Shown here: piece by piece, positions 41,407-49,353 of the stretch | Layout of the letters: each line of letters opens with the position of its first letter | Numbering within the stretch: the stretch's first letter is position 1 | DNA from: Actinomycetes bacterium | Lineage (GTDB): Bacteria; Actinomycetota; Actinomycetes; Actinomycetales; Microbacteriaceae | Length of the DNA: 49,353 nt | Assembly: GCA_023386365.1 (NCBI GenBank) | Contig: JAEWJX010000068.1 | Span: 1-49,353 of the forward strand | Direction: 5' to 3' | Translations under genes and position numbers: made by a program | The notes under the pieces: model-generated | Databases searched by the model: none | Seen by the model: the letters and a program-made list of their open reading frames with translations, nothing else | Told to the model about the DNA's origin: nothing

Positions 41407-42459
41407 ATGGATGAGATCCTCCCCGTCGTCTGGTTCGTCGCCATCGCGGTGCTCTGGACCGGCTACATCCTGCTCGAGGGCTTCGACCTCGGTGTGGGCA
41501 TGCACATGCTGTTCAGTGCGCGCGACGAGAAGCAGCGGCGCGTGATGCTGAACGCGATCGGACCGGTGTGGGACGGTAACGAGGTGTGGCTGCTCACCGC
41601 GGGGGCCGCCACGTTCGCCGCGTTCCCGTTCTGGTACGCGTCGCTGTTCTCGACCCTGTACGTGCCGCTCGTGCTGGTGCTGCTCGGCCTGATCATGCGG
41701 GCGGTGGCGATCGAGTACCGCGGCAAGATCGTGTCGCGTGCCTGGACCCGGCTGTGGGACTGGTCGATCGGGCTGGGTTCCGCGGTCGCCGCCTTCGGTC
41801 TCGGTGCCGGCCTCGCCCTCACCACGACGGGTCTCCCGATCGACGCCAACGGCGACCGGGTAGGTGGACCGTTCGTCTGGCTCACGCCGATCGCGGTGCT
41901 CGGCGGTCTCGCGCTCGTCGGCTTCTGCCTGGTTCACGGCGCGACCTTCCTCGCGCTCAAGACGGATGGCCCGGTTCGGCAGAAGATGGGCCGCCTGGTT
42001 CCGCGCATGGCTCCGGTGGCGCTCCTCCCGATCGCGGGGTGGGCGATCCTCGTCGAACTGCAGGGCGGCAGCGTGCTCAGCTGGGTGCTGCTCGGCGCAG
42101 CTGTGGTGGTCGGCGTCGCCGGGTGGCTCTTCGCCCGCAAGGGCCGCGAAGGATGGGCATTCACCGGCTTCGCCGCCTTCGGCGCCCTGGGTGCGGGGTC
42201 GATCTTCGCCGCCGTCTTCCCGGTGGTGCTGCCGTCGACCATCGACTCGGCGTTCGACCTCACCATCTGGAACGCGGCGAGCGGCCCGTACACGCTCGGC
42301 GTCATGTCGGTCGTGACGGGGATCGCGCTGCCGGTCGTGATCGCCTACCAGGCGTGGAGCTACTGGGTGTTCCGCAAGCGGGTCGCCCCCGAGCACCTGC
42401 CGGAGGCGCACGATGTGGTCCCCGCCATTCGTCCCGCGGTGACCGCGGAACGCGGCTGA
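41407..42459 (+). CDS. cydB: cytochrome bd oxidase subunit II
   Basis: CydB pairs with CydA in the cytoplasmic membrane. The 350-residue protein begins with WFVAIAVLWTGYILLEGFDL and contains GPVWDGNEVWLL and GLIMRAVAIEYRGK, all family hallmarks, with about eight membrane helices. It lies 18 nt after cydA with aaggag before the ATG. Its stop is 1 nt from the start of the fused cydDC gene. Confidence 0.97.
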   Translation: MDEILPVVWFVAIAVLWTGYILLEGFDLGVGMHMLFSARDEKQRRVMLNAIGPVWDGNEVWLLTAGAATFAAFPFWYASLFSTLYVPLVLVLLGLIMRAVAIEYRGKIVSRAWTRLWDWSIGLGSAVAAFGLGAGLALTTTGLPIDANGDRVGGPFVWLTPIAVLGGLALVGFCLVHGATFLALKTDGPVRQKMGRLVPRMAPVALLPIAGWAILVELQGGSVLSWVLLGAAVVVGVAGWLFARKGREGWAFTGFAAFGALGAGSIFAAVFPVVLPSTIDSAFDLTIWNAASGPYTLGVMSVVTGIALPVVIAYQAWSYWVFRKRVAPEHLPEAHDVVPAIRPAVTAERG

Positions 42460-42460
42460 C

Positions 42461-45400
42461 GTGGTCGACACCCCCGCGCGCCGTCCGGACTTCGGTCCGG
42501 GCGGCCTCCGCGCGCTCTGGCCGGTGGCGCTCGCGAGCCTCGTCGGTGCCGTCGGCAGCGTGCTGATCGCCGAATCGATCGCCCGCCAGCTCGCGACCCT
42601 CGTCGCGGGAGGCGACCCGGTCGAGTGGCTGCTGCTCGGGGCCGTCGGTGTGCTGCTGCGGGCGTTCGCCGTGTGGGCGCAGGCGGTGCTCGCCCGCCGC
42701 GCGGCGATCCGCGCCAAGGCGCAGCTGCGCCGAGACCTGGTGCGGCGCATCGCGGCGGGCGACCCCAGCGGGGGCAGCACGACGGTACTCGCCACCGAAG
42801 GTCTCGACGCACTCGACGACTACTTCGGGGTGGCCGTGCCGGCGATGATCTCGGCCGCTGTCATCCCCCTGGTGGCAGGCCTCCGTATCCTGGGTGCCGA
42901 CCTCGTCTCCACGGTGATCCTCGTCATCACGATCCCACTGGTGCCGCTGTTCATGGTGCTGATCGGCATGCACACGCGCGACCGCGTCGACCGTGCGACC
43001 GACGCCCTCTCGCGTCTCGCCGACCACCTCGTCGAACTGGCGCGCGGACTTCCCGTGCTGGTCGGGCTCGGGCGTCTCGAGGAGCAGCTCGCGGCACTCG
43101 ACGGCATCCAGTCCGACTATCGACGACGCACCATGCTGACGCTGCGCACGGCGTTCCTGTCCGCCTTGGCGCTCGAACTGATCGCCACGATCTCGGTCGC
43201 CGTGATCGCGGTGTTCCTCGGCATCCGTCTGCTCACGGGCGACGTCTCCCTCGAGGTGGCGCTGCTCGTGCTGCTGTTGGCCCCCGAGTGCTTCACCGCA
43301 CTTCGCGACGTGGGCGCCGCGTTCCACTCCTCACAGGACGGCCTCACGGCCCTCGGTCGGGTGAAGGAGCTGCTCGCCGACGGTCGCGCGAGTGCCGCAC
43401 CGACGACGGGGGAGCCTGCGCTCATCGAGGTGGGCGTGCGGTACCCGGGCCGCGTCGCCGTGTTCGACGCGGTGACCCTCCGGCCCGTGCTCGGGCGGAT
43501 CACCGCGGTCACCGGCCCGAGCGGATGCGGCAAGTCCACCGTGCTCGCGGCTCTCGTCGGAGCACTCCCCGCGGATGCCGAGGTCACCGGAGTCGTCTCC
43601 GGTCGCCCGGGCGACACCGCCTACGCCTCACAGACACCCCGCTTCGCGTGCGACACCCTCACGGAGGAGCTGGCTCTCGCCGGACTCGACCCGGAGCAGA
43701 GCGTCGCCGTCGCCGCCGAACTCGGGCTGGTCGCCCTGCTCGACGCCCCGCTCGCGGAGCTGAGCCCCGGGGAGCGCCGCCGTGCGGGACTCGCGCGCGC
43801 CTTCGCGCGGGTCGACCTCGACGCCCGGTTGCTGGTGCTCGACGAGCCGACCGCGCACCTCGACGCGGTGAACGCGGCGCGAGTCTGCGACGCCATCCGG
43901 TCCCGCGCAGGTGCTGTCGCGACCGTGCTGGTGAGCCACGAACCGGCGACACTCGCGCTCGCCGACGACCTCGTTCCCCTGGGCGGGGATGCGATCCTGC
44001 TCGACTCCGTGGACGGCGGCGCCGCCGCCGAGCAGCCCACCGCCGAACGCGCCACGCCGCCCGCCCGGACGGCGCCCCCCGTGGCGGTCGCGCATCCCTG
44101 GCGCGCCCTCCGCGTCATCCTCGGCTTCGCGCCGTGGCGCTGGGTTGGCGCCTCCGCCATGGCCGCCCTCGCGATCGGCCTCGGCATGGCGCTCACCGCC
44201 GTCTCCGGATGGCTGATCGTGCGCGCCGCCGAAGGCCCGGCGATCATGTACCTCCTGGTCGCGATCGTGGGCGTGCGATTCTTCGGGTTGGGGCGACCGG
44301 TCGCCCGCTACGCGGAACGGCTGCTCGCCCACGACGCCGTGTTCCGCGCGACCGACGCGCTCCGGCTGCGGCTGTGGCGGCGCCTCGCCGCGCAGGGGCC
44401 ATCGATGCGCGGACTCCTCGGCGGCGGTGCGGCGCTCGACGTTCTCGTGACCGAACCCGCCGACCTCCGCGAACAGCTGCCCCGCATCCTCCCGCCGGCA
44501 GCGGCCGGGATCGTGTCGGTGCTCGGCGTCGGCGTGACCACGTCGATCCTCGCCCCGGAACTCGCGGGTGTCGTGTGGACGGTGCTGGTGGGCACCCTCG
44601 TGGTCGCCACGACGGTGTCGCTCCTCACCGTGTATCGCGCGGCCGAAGCGCGCGTCGCCGCCCGCTCGGAGCTCGTGCGCCGCATCTCAGCCCTCGGTGA
44701 CGCCGCCGACGAACTCCGCGCGGGCGGCCTCGCCGAGCCGGTGGTGCAGCGGATCGACGCGGCCGGGCAGGCTCTGTCGCGCGCCGAACGCGGCACCGCC
44801 GCGGCCTCCGGTGTCGGCACCGCCCTCGCCCTGCTCGGCTGCGCGGGTCTCGCGGTCGCCGTCCCCGTGCTCGCACCGGTGGGCATGCCGGGGGAGACGG
44901 TGGCGGTTGTGAGCCTGCTCGCCCTCGCCCTCGTCGAAGCCGTCGACGGGGTGATCGCCGCCGGACGCCGCATCCCCACGCTCGGGTCGGTGCTCCGCCG
45001 CCTGACCCCGGTGCTCGAAGCACCCGCAGCCCCGGGCGGAACGCGCAGCCTCGACCGGCCCGCCGAGCGCGTCGAACTGCGCGGCGTGACACGCGTGCTG
45101 CCGGGTAGCGGCGAGCCACTGTTCTCCCACGTCGACGCCGAACTCGAACGCGGGACGACGCTGCGCCTCGACGGGCCGTCCGGGTCGGGCAAGTCGACAC
45201 TCCTGGCGATGATCATGGGATCGGTCGAGCCGGATGCGGGCGCGGTACTCGCAGACGGCATCCCCGTCGCCGAACTCGACCGCACCGACTGGAGCCGCCA
45301 CGTCGCCTGGTGCCCACAGGAGGCGCACGTCTTCGACTCCAGCATCCGAGGCAACCTCCTGATCGGACGCGCACGCGACGACAGCCCCGACGACGCCGAA

Positions 45401-45742
45401 TTCGAGAGCGTGCTGCACCGTGCCGGGCTCGGGGCGCTGCTCGCCTCCCTCCCCGACGGCCTCTCCACCCGCGTGGGGCAGGCGGGACGCGCCCTCTCCG
45501 GCGGTGAGCGTCAGCGGCTCGCGGTCGCCCGAGCGTTGCTCAGCCGCGCCGAACTGCTGCTCCTCGACGAACCGACCGCGCACCTCGACGAACCCACCGC
45601 CCGCGCCCTGATGGCCGACATCCGTGCCGCCAGCGACGACCGGATGGTGGTGCTCGTCTCGCACCGCGTCGACGACCGCGCGGGTCGCGACACGGTTGCG
45701 CGACTGGGGCGGCGGAGCGAGGTGGCCGTGTACGGGGGATGA
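42461..45742 (+). CDS. cydDC: fused CydD-CydC thiol exporter needed for cytochrome bd
   Basis: CydDC exports cysteine and glutathione and is needed to assemble cytochrome bd. Most bacteria use two half-transporters; here both are in one 1093-residue chain, as is common in Actinobacteria. Each half has about six membrane helices followed by an ATPase. The first ATPase has GPSGCGKST and an altered signature (LSPGERRR) where LSGGQ is usual; the second has GPSGSGKST and canonical LSGGERQR. Both keep DEPTAHLD. A linker with several Pro/Ala runs joins the halves at about 520-545. The GTG start is weakly supported. Confidence 0.93.
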   Translation: MVDTPARRPDFGPGGLRALWPVALASLVGAVGSVLIAESIARQLATLVAGGDPVEWLLLGAVGVLLRAFAVWAQAVLARRAAIRAKAQLRRDLVRRIAAGDPSGGSTTVLATEGLDALDDYFGVAVPAMISAAVIPLVAGLRILGADLVSTVILVITIPLVPLFMVLIGMHTRDRVDRATDALSRLADHLVELARGLPVLVGLGRLEEQLAALDGIQSDYRRRTMLTLRTAFLSALALELIATISVAVIAVFLGIRLLTGDVSLEVALLVLLLAPECFTALRDVGAAFHSSQDGLTALGRVKELLADGRASAAPTTGEPALIEVGVRYPGRVAVFDAVTLRPVLGRITAVTGPSGCGKSTVLAALVGALPADAEVTGVVSGRPGDTAYASQTPRFACDTLTEELALAGLDPEQSVAVAAELGLVALLDAPLAELSPGERRRAGLARAFARVDLDARLLVLDEPTAHLDAVNAARVCDAIRSRAGAVATVLVSHEPATLALADDLVPLGGDAILLDSVDGGAAAEQPTAERATPPARTAPPVAVAHPWRALRVILGFAPWRWVGASAMAALAIGLGMALTAVSGWLIVRAAEGPAIMYLLVAIVGVRFFGLGRPVARYAERLLAHDAVFRATDALRLRLWRRLAAQGPSMRGLLGGGAALDVLVTEPADLREQLPRILPPAAAGIVSVLGVGVTTSILAPELAGVVWTVLVGTLVVATTVSLLTVYRAAEARVAARSELVRRISALGDAADELRAGGLAEPVVQRIDAAGQALSRAERGTAAASGVGTALALLGCAGLAVAVPVLAPVGMPGETVAVVSLLALALVEAVDGVIAAGRRIPTLGSVLRRLTPVLEAPAAPGGTRSLDRPAERVELRGVTRVLPGSGEPLFSHVDAELERGTTLRLDGPSGSGKSTLLAMIMGSVEPDAGAVLADGIPVAELDRTDWSRHVAWCPQEAHVFDSSIRGNLLIGRARDDSPDDAEFESVLHRAGLGALLASLPDGLSTRVGQAGRALSGGERQRLAVARALLSRAELLLLDEPTAHLDEPTARALMADIRAASDDRMVVLVSHRVDDRAGRDTVARLGRRSEVAVYGG

Positions 45743-45751
45743 CCCCACCCC

Positions 45752-45774
45752 GCATCCGTGCGCGAACCGGATGC
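45752..45774 (+). terminator. weak hairpin after cydDC
   Basis: Arms gcatccg (45752-45758) and cggatgc (45768-45774) form a 7-bp stem with a 9-nt loop. It may end the cyd operon, but GCATCC/GGATGC hexamers are frequent here, so chance is possible. Confidence 0.35.
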
Positions 45775-45806
45775 CGTGGGTGCTCGGCGTCCGGGATGCT
45801 GGTGTC

Positions 45807-47147
45807 ATGAGTGAGAAGCGACGCGGGTACGGCCGCTACTGGGTTGGTCTGTTTCCCGAACTCGGCTACCTGCTGCTGCTGTTGCCGGTCGTGATCGTCT
45901 CGCTCACCGTGCTCGCCACCGTCTTCTGGACCGGCGTCGGCATGATCCCGATCGTGATCGGCATCCCGCTGGTGATCGGCGCCCTGTTCGCCGCCCGCGG
46001 GTTCGGCATCTTCGAGACCTGGAGACTGCGCGCCGCCCTGTTCCCGGCGATCACTGCACCCCGCTGGGATCGCGCCGCGCGCGGCGGAAGCGGACTCGCG
46101 AAGTTCCTCGCCCCCGCCATCGACGGCCACTACTGGCTCTACCTGCTGCACGGCATGATCGTGAACCCGATAGTCGGCATCCTCACCTGGTCGGTCACGA
46201 TCACCTGGCTCACCACCGGCCTCGCCGGCGTCACCTACCCGCTCTACAGCCGCCTCATCCCGGGGGAGCGGGAGTGGGGTCTGCCGCGCCTCATCGGGTA
46301 CCTGTTCGACGAGAACTCGATGCTGCACCCGGTCGCCACCGACGCGCTCCTCGCCGTCGTCGGGCTGATCTTCATCGGCACGCTGCCGTTCATCACCCAC
46401 GGCCTCACCTGGGTTCACCACGCCATCGCCCGAGGGATGCTGTCGTCGTTCCGCTCCGAGGAGCTCACCGAGCGGGTCGCCGACCTCTCGGCGTCGCGCA
46501 CGGCCGCCGTCGCCGCTGAAGGCACCGCCCTGCGCCGCCTCGAGCGCGACATCCACGACGGTCCGCAGCAGCGACTCGTGCGGATGCAGATGGATCTGGC
46601 ATCCGCCGACCGCCAGCTGGAGAAGGACCCGGATGCGGCACGCGCCCTCATCGCGGAGGCGATGCAGCAGTCGAAGGAGGCGCTGGAAGAACTCCGCGCC
46701 CTGTCGCGCGGCTTCGCCCCGCCCATCCTCCTCGACCGCGGACTGGTGGCGGCCCTCGAGTCGCTCGCCGTGCGCTCGCCGCTGCCCACCCACATCGAGA
46801 ACCTGCTGCCCGCAGACCTGGAGCTCCCGCCCGAGCTGGAACGCAACGCCTACTTCATCGCGGCGGAAGCTCTGACGAACGTCGCCAAACACGCCCGCGC
46901 CACCAACGCGTGGGTCCGCCTGGAGCTGCGTCGGGTGCTCGACGACGACTCCACCTGGCTCGACGTGATCGTGAGCGACGACGGCGTCGGCGGCGCCAAT
47001 GCCACGCCCGGGCACGGGCTCGCCGGTATCGAGGAGCGTCTGCGCGGCCTCGGCGGCACCGTCGAGGTGCGCAGCCCCTACGGCGGCCCGACGATCGTGA
47101 TCGCGCACCTGCCGCTCGCGGGCGCGCTGCCGTCGTCGCTGGTCTGA
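45807..47147 (+). CDS. NarL-type sensor histidine kinase with sensor domain
   Basis: This 446-residue kinase has about four to five membrane helices (about 20-65, 108-145 and 178-200) in an N-terminal sensor domain, then a HisKA_3 helix with His250 (RRLERDIHDGPQQRLVRMQM), and an ATPase domain (ALTNVAKHARATNAWV, then VSDDGVGGANATPGHGLAGI). It is a DesK/LiaS-like kinase paired with the downstream regulator. GATGCT lies 6 nt before the ATG at 45807. It follows the cyd operon by 64 nt; a functional link is possible but not shown. Confidence 0.92.
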   Translation: MSEKRRGYGRYWVGLFPELGYLLLLLPVVIVSLTVLATVFWTGVGMIPIVIGIPLVIGALFAARGFGIFETWRLRAALFPAITAPRWDRAARGGSGLAKFLAPAIDGHYWLYLLHGMIVNPIVGILTWSVTITWLTTGLAGVTYPLYSRLIPGEREWGLPRLIGYLFDENSMLHPVATDALLAVVGLIFIGTLPFITHGLTWVHHAIARGMLSSFRSEELTERVADLSASRTAAVAAEGTALRRLERDIHDGPQQRLVRMQMDLASADRQLEKDPDAARALIAEAMQQSKEALEELRALSRGFAPPILLDRGLVAALESLAVRSPLPTHIENLLPADLELPPELERNAYFIAAEALTNVAKHARATNAWVRLELRRVLDDDSTWLDVIVSDDGVGGANATPGHGLAGIEERLRGLGGTVEVRSPYGGPTIVIAHLPLAGALPSSLV

Positions 47148-47159
47148 ACGGCTGATCGC

Positions 47160-47165
47160 TAGCCT
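47160..47165 (+). promoter_or_regulatory. -10 hexamer TAGCCT before the response regulator
   Basis: TAGCCT is 6 nt before the GTG at 47172, so the regulator may have its own leaderless promoter in addition to read-through from the kinase gene. Confidence 0.45.
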
Positions 47166-47171
47166 GGGGGT

Positions 47172-47816
47172 GTGAACGTGCGCGTCGTTGTCGCTGACGA
47201 TTCCGTGCTGCTGCGCGAGGGTCTCGTGCGGGTGCTCGGTGAGGCCGGCCATGAGGTGGTCGGTGCGTTCGGCGACGCCGACGAACTGCTCGCCGCCGTG
47301 CCCGCGCTGAAGCCCGAACTGGCGGTGCTCGACGTGCGGATGCCGCCCACCTTCCGCGACGAGGGGGTGCGTGCCGCCATCCGGCTGCGTCAGGAGTTGC
47401 CCGAGACCGGCATCCTGCTGCTGTCGCAGTACGTCGAGGTGGCGTACGCCCAGGAGCTGCTCGGTTCGGGCGGCGGCGGGGTCGGCTACCTGCTGAAGGA
47501 CCGCGTCGCCTCCCTCGACGAACTCACCGACGCCGTCGACCGCATCGCCGCCGGCGGCACCGTGCTCGACCCGGAGGTGGTGGCGCAGCTCATCGGGCGT
47601 CGGCACGACCCGCTTGCATCCCTCACCCCGCGCGAGCGCGAGGTGCTGCAGCTGATGGCGGAGGGGCGCTCGAACACGGCCATCGCCAAGGCGCTCTTCA
47701 TCGGCGTGGGCGCGGTGGAGAAGAACGTGACCGCCATCTTCGGCAAGCTCGGCCTCGAAGACTCGGGCACCGACCACCGTCGCGTGCTCGCCGTGGTCGC
47801 CTGGCTGCAGCGCTGA
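47172..47816 (+). CDS. NarL/LuxR-type response regulator
   Basis: This 214-residue regulator has a receiver with Asp9/Asp10 and phosphoacceptor Asp54 (LAVLDVRMPPTFRDEG), a Lys in VGYLLKDRVASLDEL, and a LuxR HTH at about 150-205 (LTPREREVLQLMAEGRSNTA, then GVGAVEKNVTAIFGKLGL). It is the partner of the kinase 24 nt upstream. Targets are unknown. GTG codons at 47172 and 47178 are both possible; the first fits the leaderless pattern. Confidence 0.93.
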   Translation: MNVRVVVADDSVLLREGLVRVLGEAGHEVVGAFGDADELLAAVPALKPELAVLDVRMPPTFRDEGVRAAIRLRQELPETGILLLSQYVEVAYAQELLGSGGGGVGYLLKDRVASLDELTDAVDRIAAGGTVLDPEVVAQLIGRRHDPLASLTPREREVLQLMAEGRSNTAIAKALFIGVGAVEKNVTAIFGKLGLEDSGTDHRRVLAVVAWLQR

Positions 47817-47852
47817 CGCGCGCGGCCGACTGAAGATAAGCCGCCCCGCCCA

Positions 47853-47869
47853 CCCCCCCCCCCCCCCCC
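47853..47869. repeat. 17-nt poly-C tract
   Basis: Seventeen consecutive C residues lie 37 nt after the response-regulator stop, between convergent genes. Long homopolymers are rare in such genomes. It could vary in length by slippage, or the exact length could be a sequencing error. Confidence 0.8.
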
Positions 47870-47889
47870 GACCGATAGTCGATACGCCC

Positions 47890-47960
47890 ACCCGTCAGGT
47901 GTACCGGCTATCGGCTGTGGGGTAATGCTGTGCAGGTGTACCCCGCATGCCCTGACGGGT
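47890..47960. terminator. inverted repeat acccgtcagg/cctgacgggt with internal direct repeats
   Basis: The 10-nt arms at 47890-47899 and 47951-47960 are exact complements. Two direct copies of caggtgtacc (47896-47905 and 47933-47942) lie within. A further ccgtcag/ctgacgg dyad (47982-47999) overlaps the stop of the DUF2510 gene. The region separates convergent genes and probably terminates both, but its arrangement is unusual. Confidence 0.5.
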
Positions 47961-47984
47961 CGGGCAGGGGGTTGGAACCGTCCG

Positions 47985-48167
47985 TCAGGCGACTGACGGG
48001 CGGGCGGTCACGCCGAAGTCGGCGGTCCAGGTCTGGAGCTCGGTGCGGTTCTCCTGGATGTGGTTCGTCCAGGCGATGCCGTTCCACCAGCGGAGCTGGG
48101 GGATACCGAGCGGGTCGCGATACCAGCCGGCGGGGGCTGCGGTCGCGGAGGGGTTCACGACGTTCAT
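47985..48167 (-). CDS. small DUF2510 protein
   Basis: This 60-residue protein is almost only a DUF2510 motif (APAGWYRDPLGIPQLRWWNG, then WTNHIQ) with a short tail. It resembles the N-termini of the two proteins at 21027 and 23076 but lacks their linker, beta domain and winged-helix part. The ATG has ggagcg 9 nt upstream and a good promoter at 48231-48260. The longer open frame upstream is not supported. It may be a free DUF2510 domain acting in trans or a decayed gene; neither is shown. Confidence 0.7.
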   Translation of the reverse strand: MNVVNPSATAAPAGWYRDPLGIPQLRWWNGIAWTNHIQENRTELQTWTADFGVTARPSVA

Positions 48168-48230
48168 GGGGGTTCGCTCCAGGGGGGACGGGTAGGCCGC
48201 TGCAGGGGGTAGAGCGGTGCGGCTGACGAG

Positions 48231-48260
48231 ATAGTACTGCCCCCCGTATGCGGGGTGCAA
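48231..48260 (-). promoter_or_regulatory. promoter of the small DUF2510 gene (TTGCAC - 18 nt - TACTAT)
   Basis: On the minus strand TTGCAC (48255-48260) and TACTAT (48231-48236) have an 18-nt spacer. This is the best consensus-like promoter in the window and would give a leader of about 55 nt. The spacer contains a cccg/cggg dyad. Confidence 0.6.
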
Positions 48261-48283
48261 TGACTTTTTCTCCGGGCTTCGCC

Positions 48284-49258
48284 TCAGGCGTCGGCGGCGC
48301 CGGATGCCGATGCGCGGCGGCCGGCTGCGATGCTGAGCAGCACCCCCGCCGCAGAGGCGACCAGGATCGCGGCGCCCGCGGTGAGGGTCACCGCATCCGG
48401 GGCGATGATCGACTGCCCGCGCAGTGCCTGCCAGGTGACGAGCGCCACGACCGCCGTGTACGCGAAGATCGCCGTCCACACGAGACCCACACGCGTGCGC
48501 ACGCTGCGGAACGCCACAACCCGCCGCGACGCGACCTCGATGAGGATCAGCGCGATCGGGATCAACTGCAGCGCGTGCATCCCGATGAAGTGGGGGATGC
48601 GCAGGTCGCCGTGCTCAGTCGACCAGCCGAGGATCGGGATGCCGGGGCCCCCGTCCTGCGCGCCGACCGTGTGCGCCCCGATGATGTCGCTGTCGCTCGT
48701 GATCTGGGCCTCGTTCGGCACCGTCATCAGGAACCCGAGGCCGAGGCCCACCAGGCTGATGATGCTGCCCGCCCGCACGGCGAGGGTGCGCGCGGCATCC
48801 CGCCCCGGCGTGAACCACAGCGCGATCGCGGCGACCAGCGTCGCCAGCCACAGCACCACGATGAGCGTGCCCATGATCGACCAGAGGGTCTCGTCGAACG
48901 GGTTCGTGTTGTTGAAGTGGCTTCGGTGGCCGCGCACGATCTGGATGGTGATGATCGCCAGCTCCACGATGAGGGTCACCGCGATCACGGCACCCGCCCA
49001 CCAGGCGGTGCGCCGGAAACGCTGCAACTGGCCGATCAGCCACGCCCAGGTCACCGCGTAGATGAGGATCGACAGGCCGAACTTGAGGGCCTTCGCCCAG
49101 ATGGGGGCGCCGACCAGCTCGCGCGGGTCGACGAGCAGCCCGATGACGGCGGCGATGCTCATGAGGGCGGATGCGGCGGCCAGCACCATGAGCGGCCTAT
49201 GCCACCGGATGCGTGCCGGCAGTTCGACGGGAGGGCGGGTGGTCGTGGTGGTGGACAT
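48284..49258 (-). CDS. polytopic membrane protein of unknown function
   Basis: This 324-residue protein has about eight membrane helices (from about 24 to 310), starting after TTTTTRPPVELPARIRWHRP. Notable blocks are LKFGLSILIYAVTWAWLIGQ, a loop with RGHRSHFNNTNPFDETLW, and HFIGMHALQLIPIALILIEV, where paired His residues could bind a cofactor. I do not know a function. The ATG at 49258 follows gaggaga by 7 nt; the longer frame upstream is unlikely. The remaining 95 nt to the window end hold no gene I can see. Confidence 0.8.
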   Translation of the reverse strand: MSTTTTTRPPVELPARIRWHRPLMVLAAASALMSIAAVIGLLVDPRELVGAPIWAKALKFGLSILIYAVTWAWLIGQLQRFRRTAWWAGAVIAVTLIVELAIITIQIVRGHRSHFNNTNPFDETLWSIMGTLIVVLWLATLVAAIALWFTPGRDAARTLAVRAGSIISLVGLGLGFLMTVPNEAQITSDSDIIGAHTVGAQDGGPGIPILGWSTEHGDLRIPHFIGMHALQLIPIALILIEVASRRVVAFRSVRTRVGLVWTAIFAYTAVVALVTWQALRGQSIIAPDAVTLTAGAAILVASAAGVLLSIAAGRRASASGAADA

Positions 49259-49353
49259 GGCGGTCTCCTCGGGGGGTGGTGACCCGGTTTCCGGGCACGA
49301 GGCGACGCTATGAAGAAGGGGCGGGGCGGCGGCGGCCACGGCCCCCCCCGCAG

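Noticed and set aside
40120..42795. 891-codon minus-strand frame opposite cydA-cydB-cydD
   Set aside because: It covers three clear plus-strand genes and gives a low-complexity Arg/His/Asp translation. It is a shadow.
45752..45774. The gcatccg/cggatgc dyad as a DevR-type or operator site
   Set aside because: The hexamer is frequent all over the window, so the pairing may be accidental; it is listed only as a weak terminator.
45540..47891. 783-codon minus-strand frame
   Set aside because: It is antisense to the histidine kinase and response regulator and has no domain signature.

Overview
This 49 kb window is ordinary-looking chromosome from a high-GC Gram-positive bacterium, most likely a member of the Microbacteriaceae (Actinobacteria). 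The evidence is the roughly 70% GC coding DNA, frequent GTG starts, many start codons lying exactly 6 nt after a TAGNNT -10 hexamer (leaderless transcripts), DUF2510 proteins, DevR/DevS, an actinobacterial-type fused CydDC, EttA next to a hot-dog thioesterase, and abundant GGATGC/GCATCC hexamers. I see no rRNA, tRNA, CRISPR array, phage or transposase.

Layout. 20-4294: a FtsX/MacB-type ABC exporter operon (large permease plus two ATPases, the first carrying an AbrB/SpoVT-like tail). 4364-8235: a membrane protein, an aldo/keto reductase, msrA, and an alpha/beta hydrolase-TetR pair behind a perfect 13+3+13 operator. 8317-11009: an accessory patch. A lower-GC insert (a DUF5677-like gene and a small orphan) sits between two damaged copies of the same small-gene/ssb locus. 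11061-18056: a lipoprotein, a GNAT acetyltransferase, ettA, two thioesterases, RidA, an unknown protein and an FAD dehydrogenase. 18117-19555: truncated hemoglobin and an MscS channel.

19632-23972 is the most novel-looking part. It holds two tandem copies of a three-gene module (DUF2510/winged-helix-like protein, MglA/CvnD-like GTPase, Roadblock protein) plus a third Roadblock protein. It resembles Streptomyces conservons but lacks the histidine kinase and a recognisable DUF742 gene. 24092-31048 holds pepN, a conserved unknown, rpiB, a Nei-type glycosylase, a PaiB-like protein and an amidohydrolase.

31106-47816 is a coherent hypoxia/dormancy/respiration block: dps, devR-devS, a two-domain universal stress protein, ackA-pta, a thioredoxin-reductase-like flavoprotein with a divergent XRE-cupin regulator, cydA-cydB-cydDC, and a NarL-type two-component pair. 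The 14-mer GGGACCTTCGACCC, very like the DosR/DevR box, occurs between devS and usp and again just before pta; a related site (GGGACCTTGTGCCC) precedes cydA. This suggests that one oxygen/redox-responsive DevR regulon joins these operons. The window ends with a 17-C tract, a 60-residue DUF2510 protein and a polytopic membrane protein.
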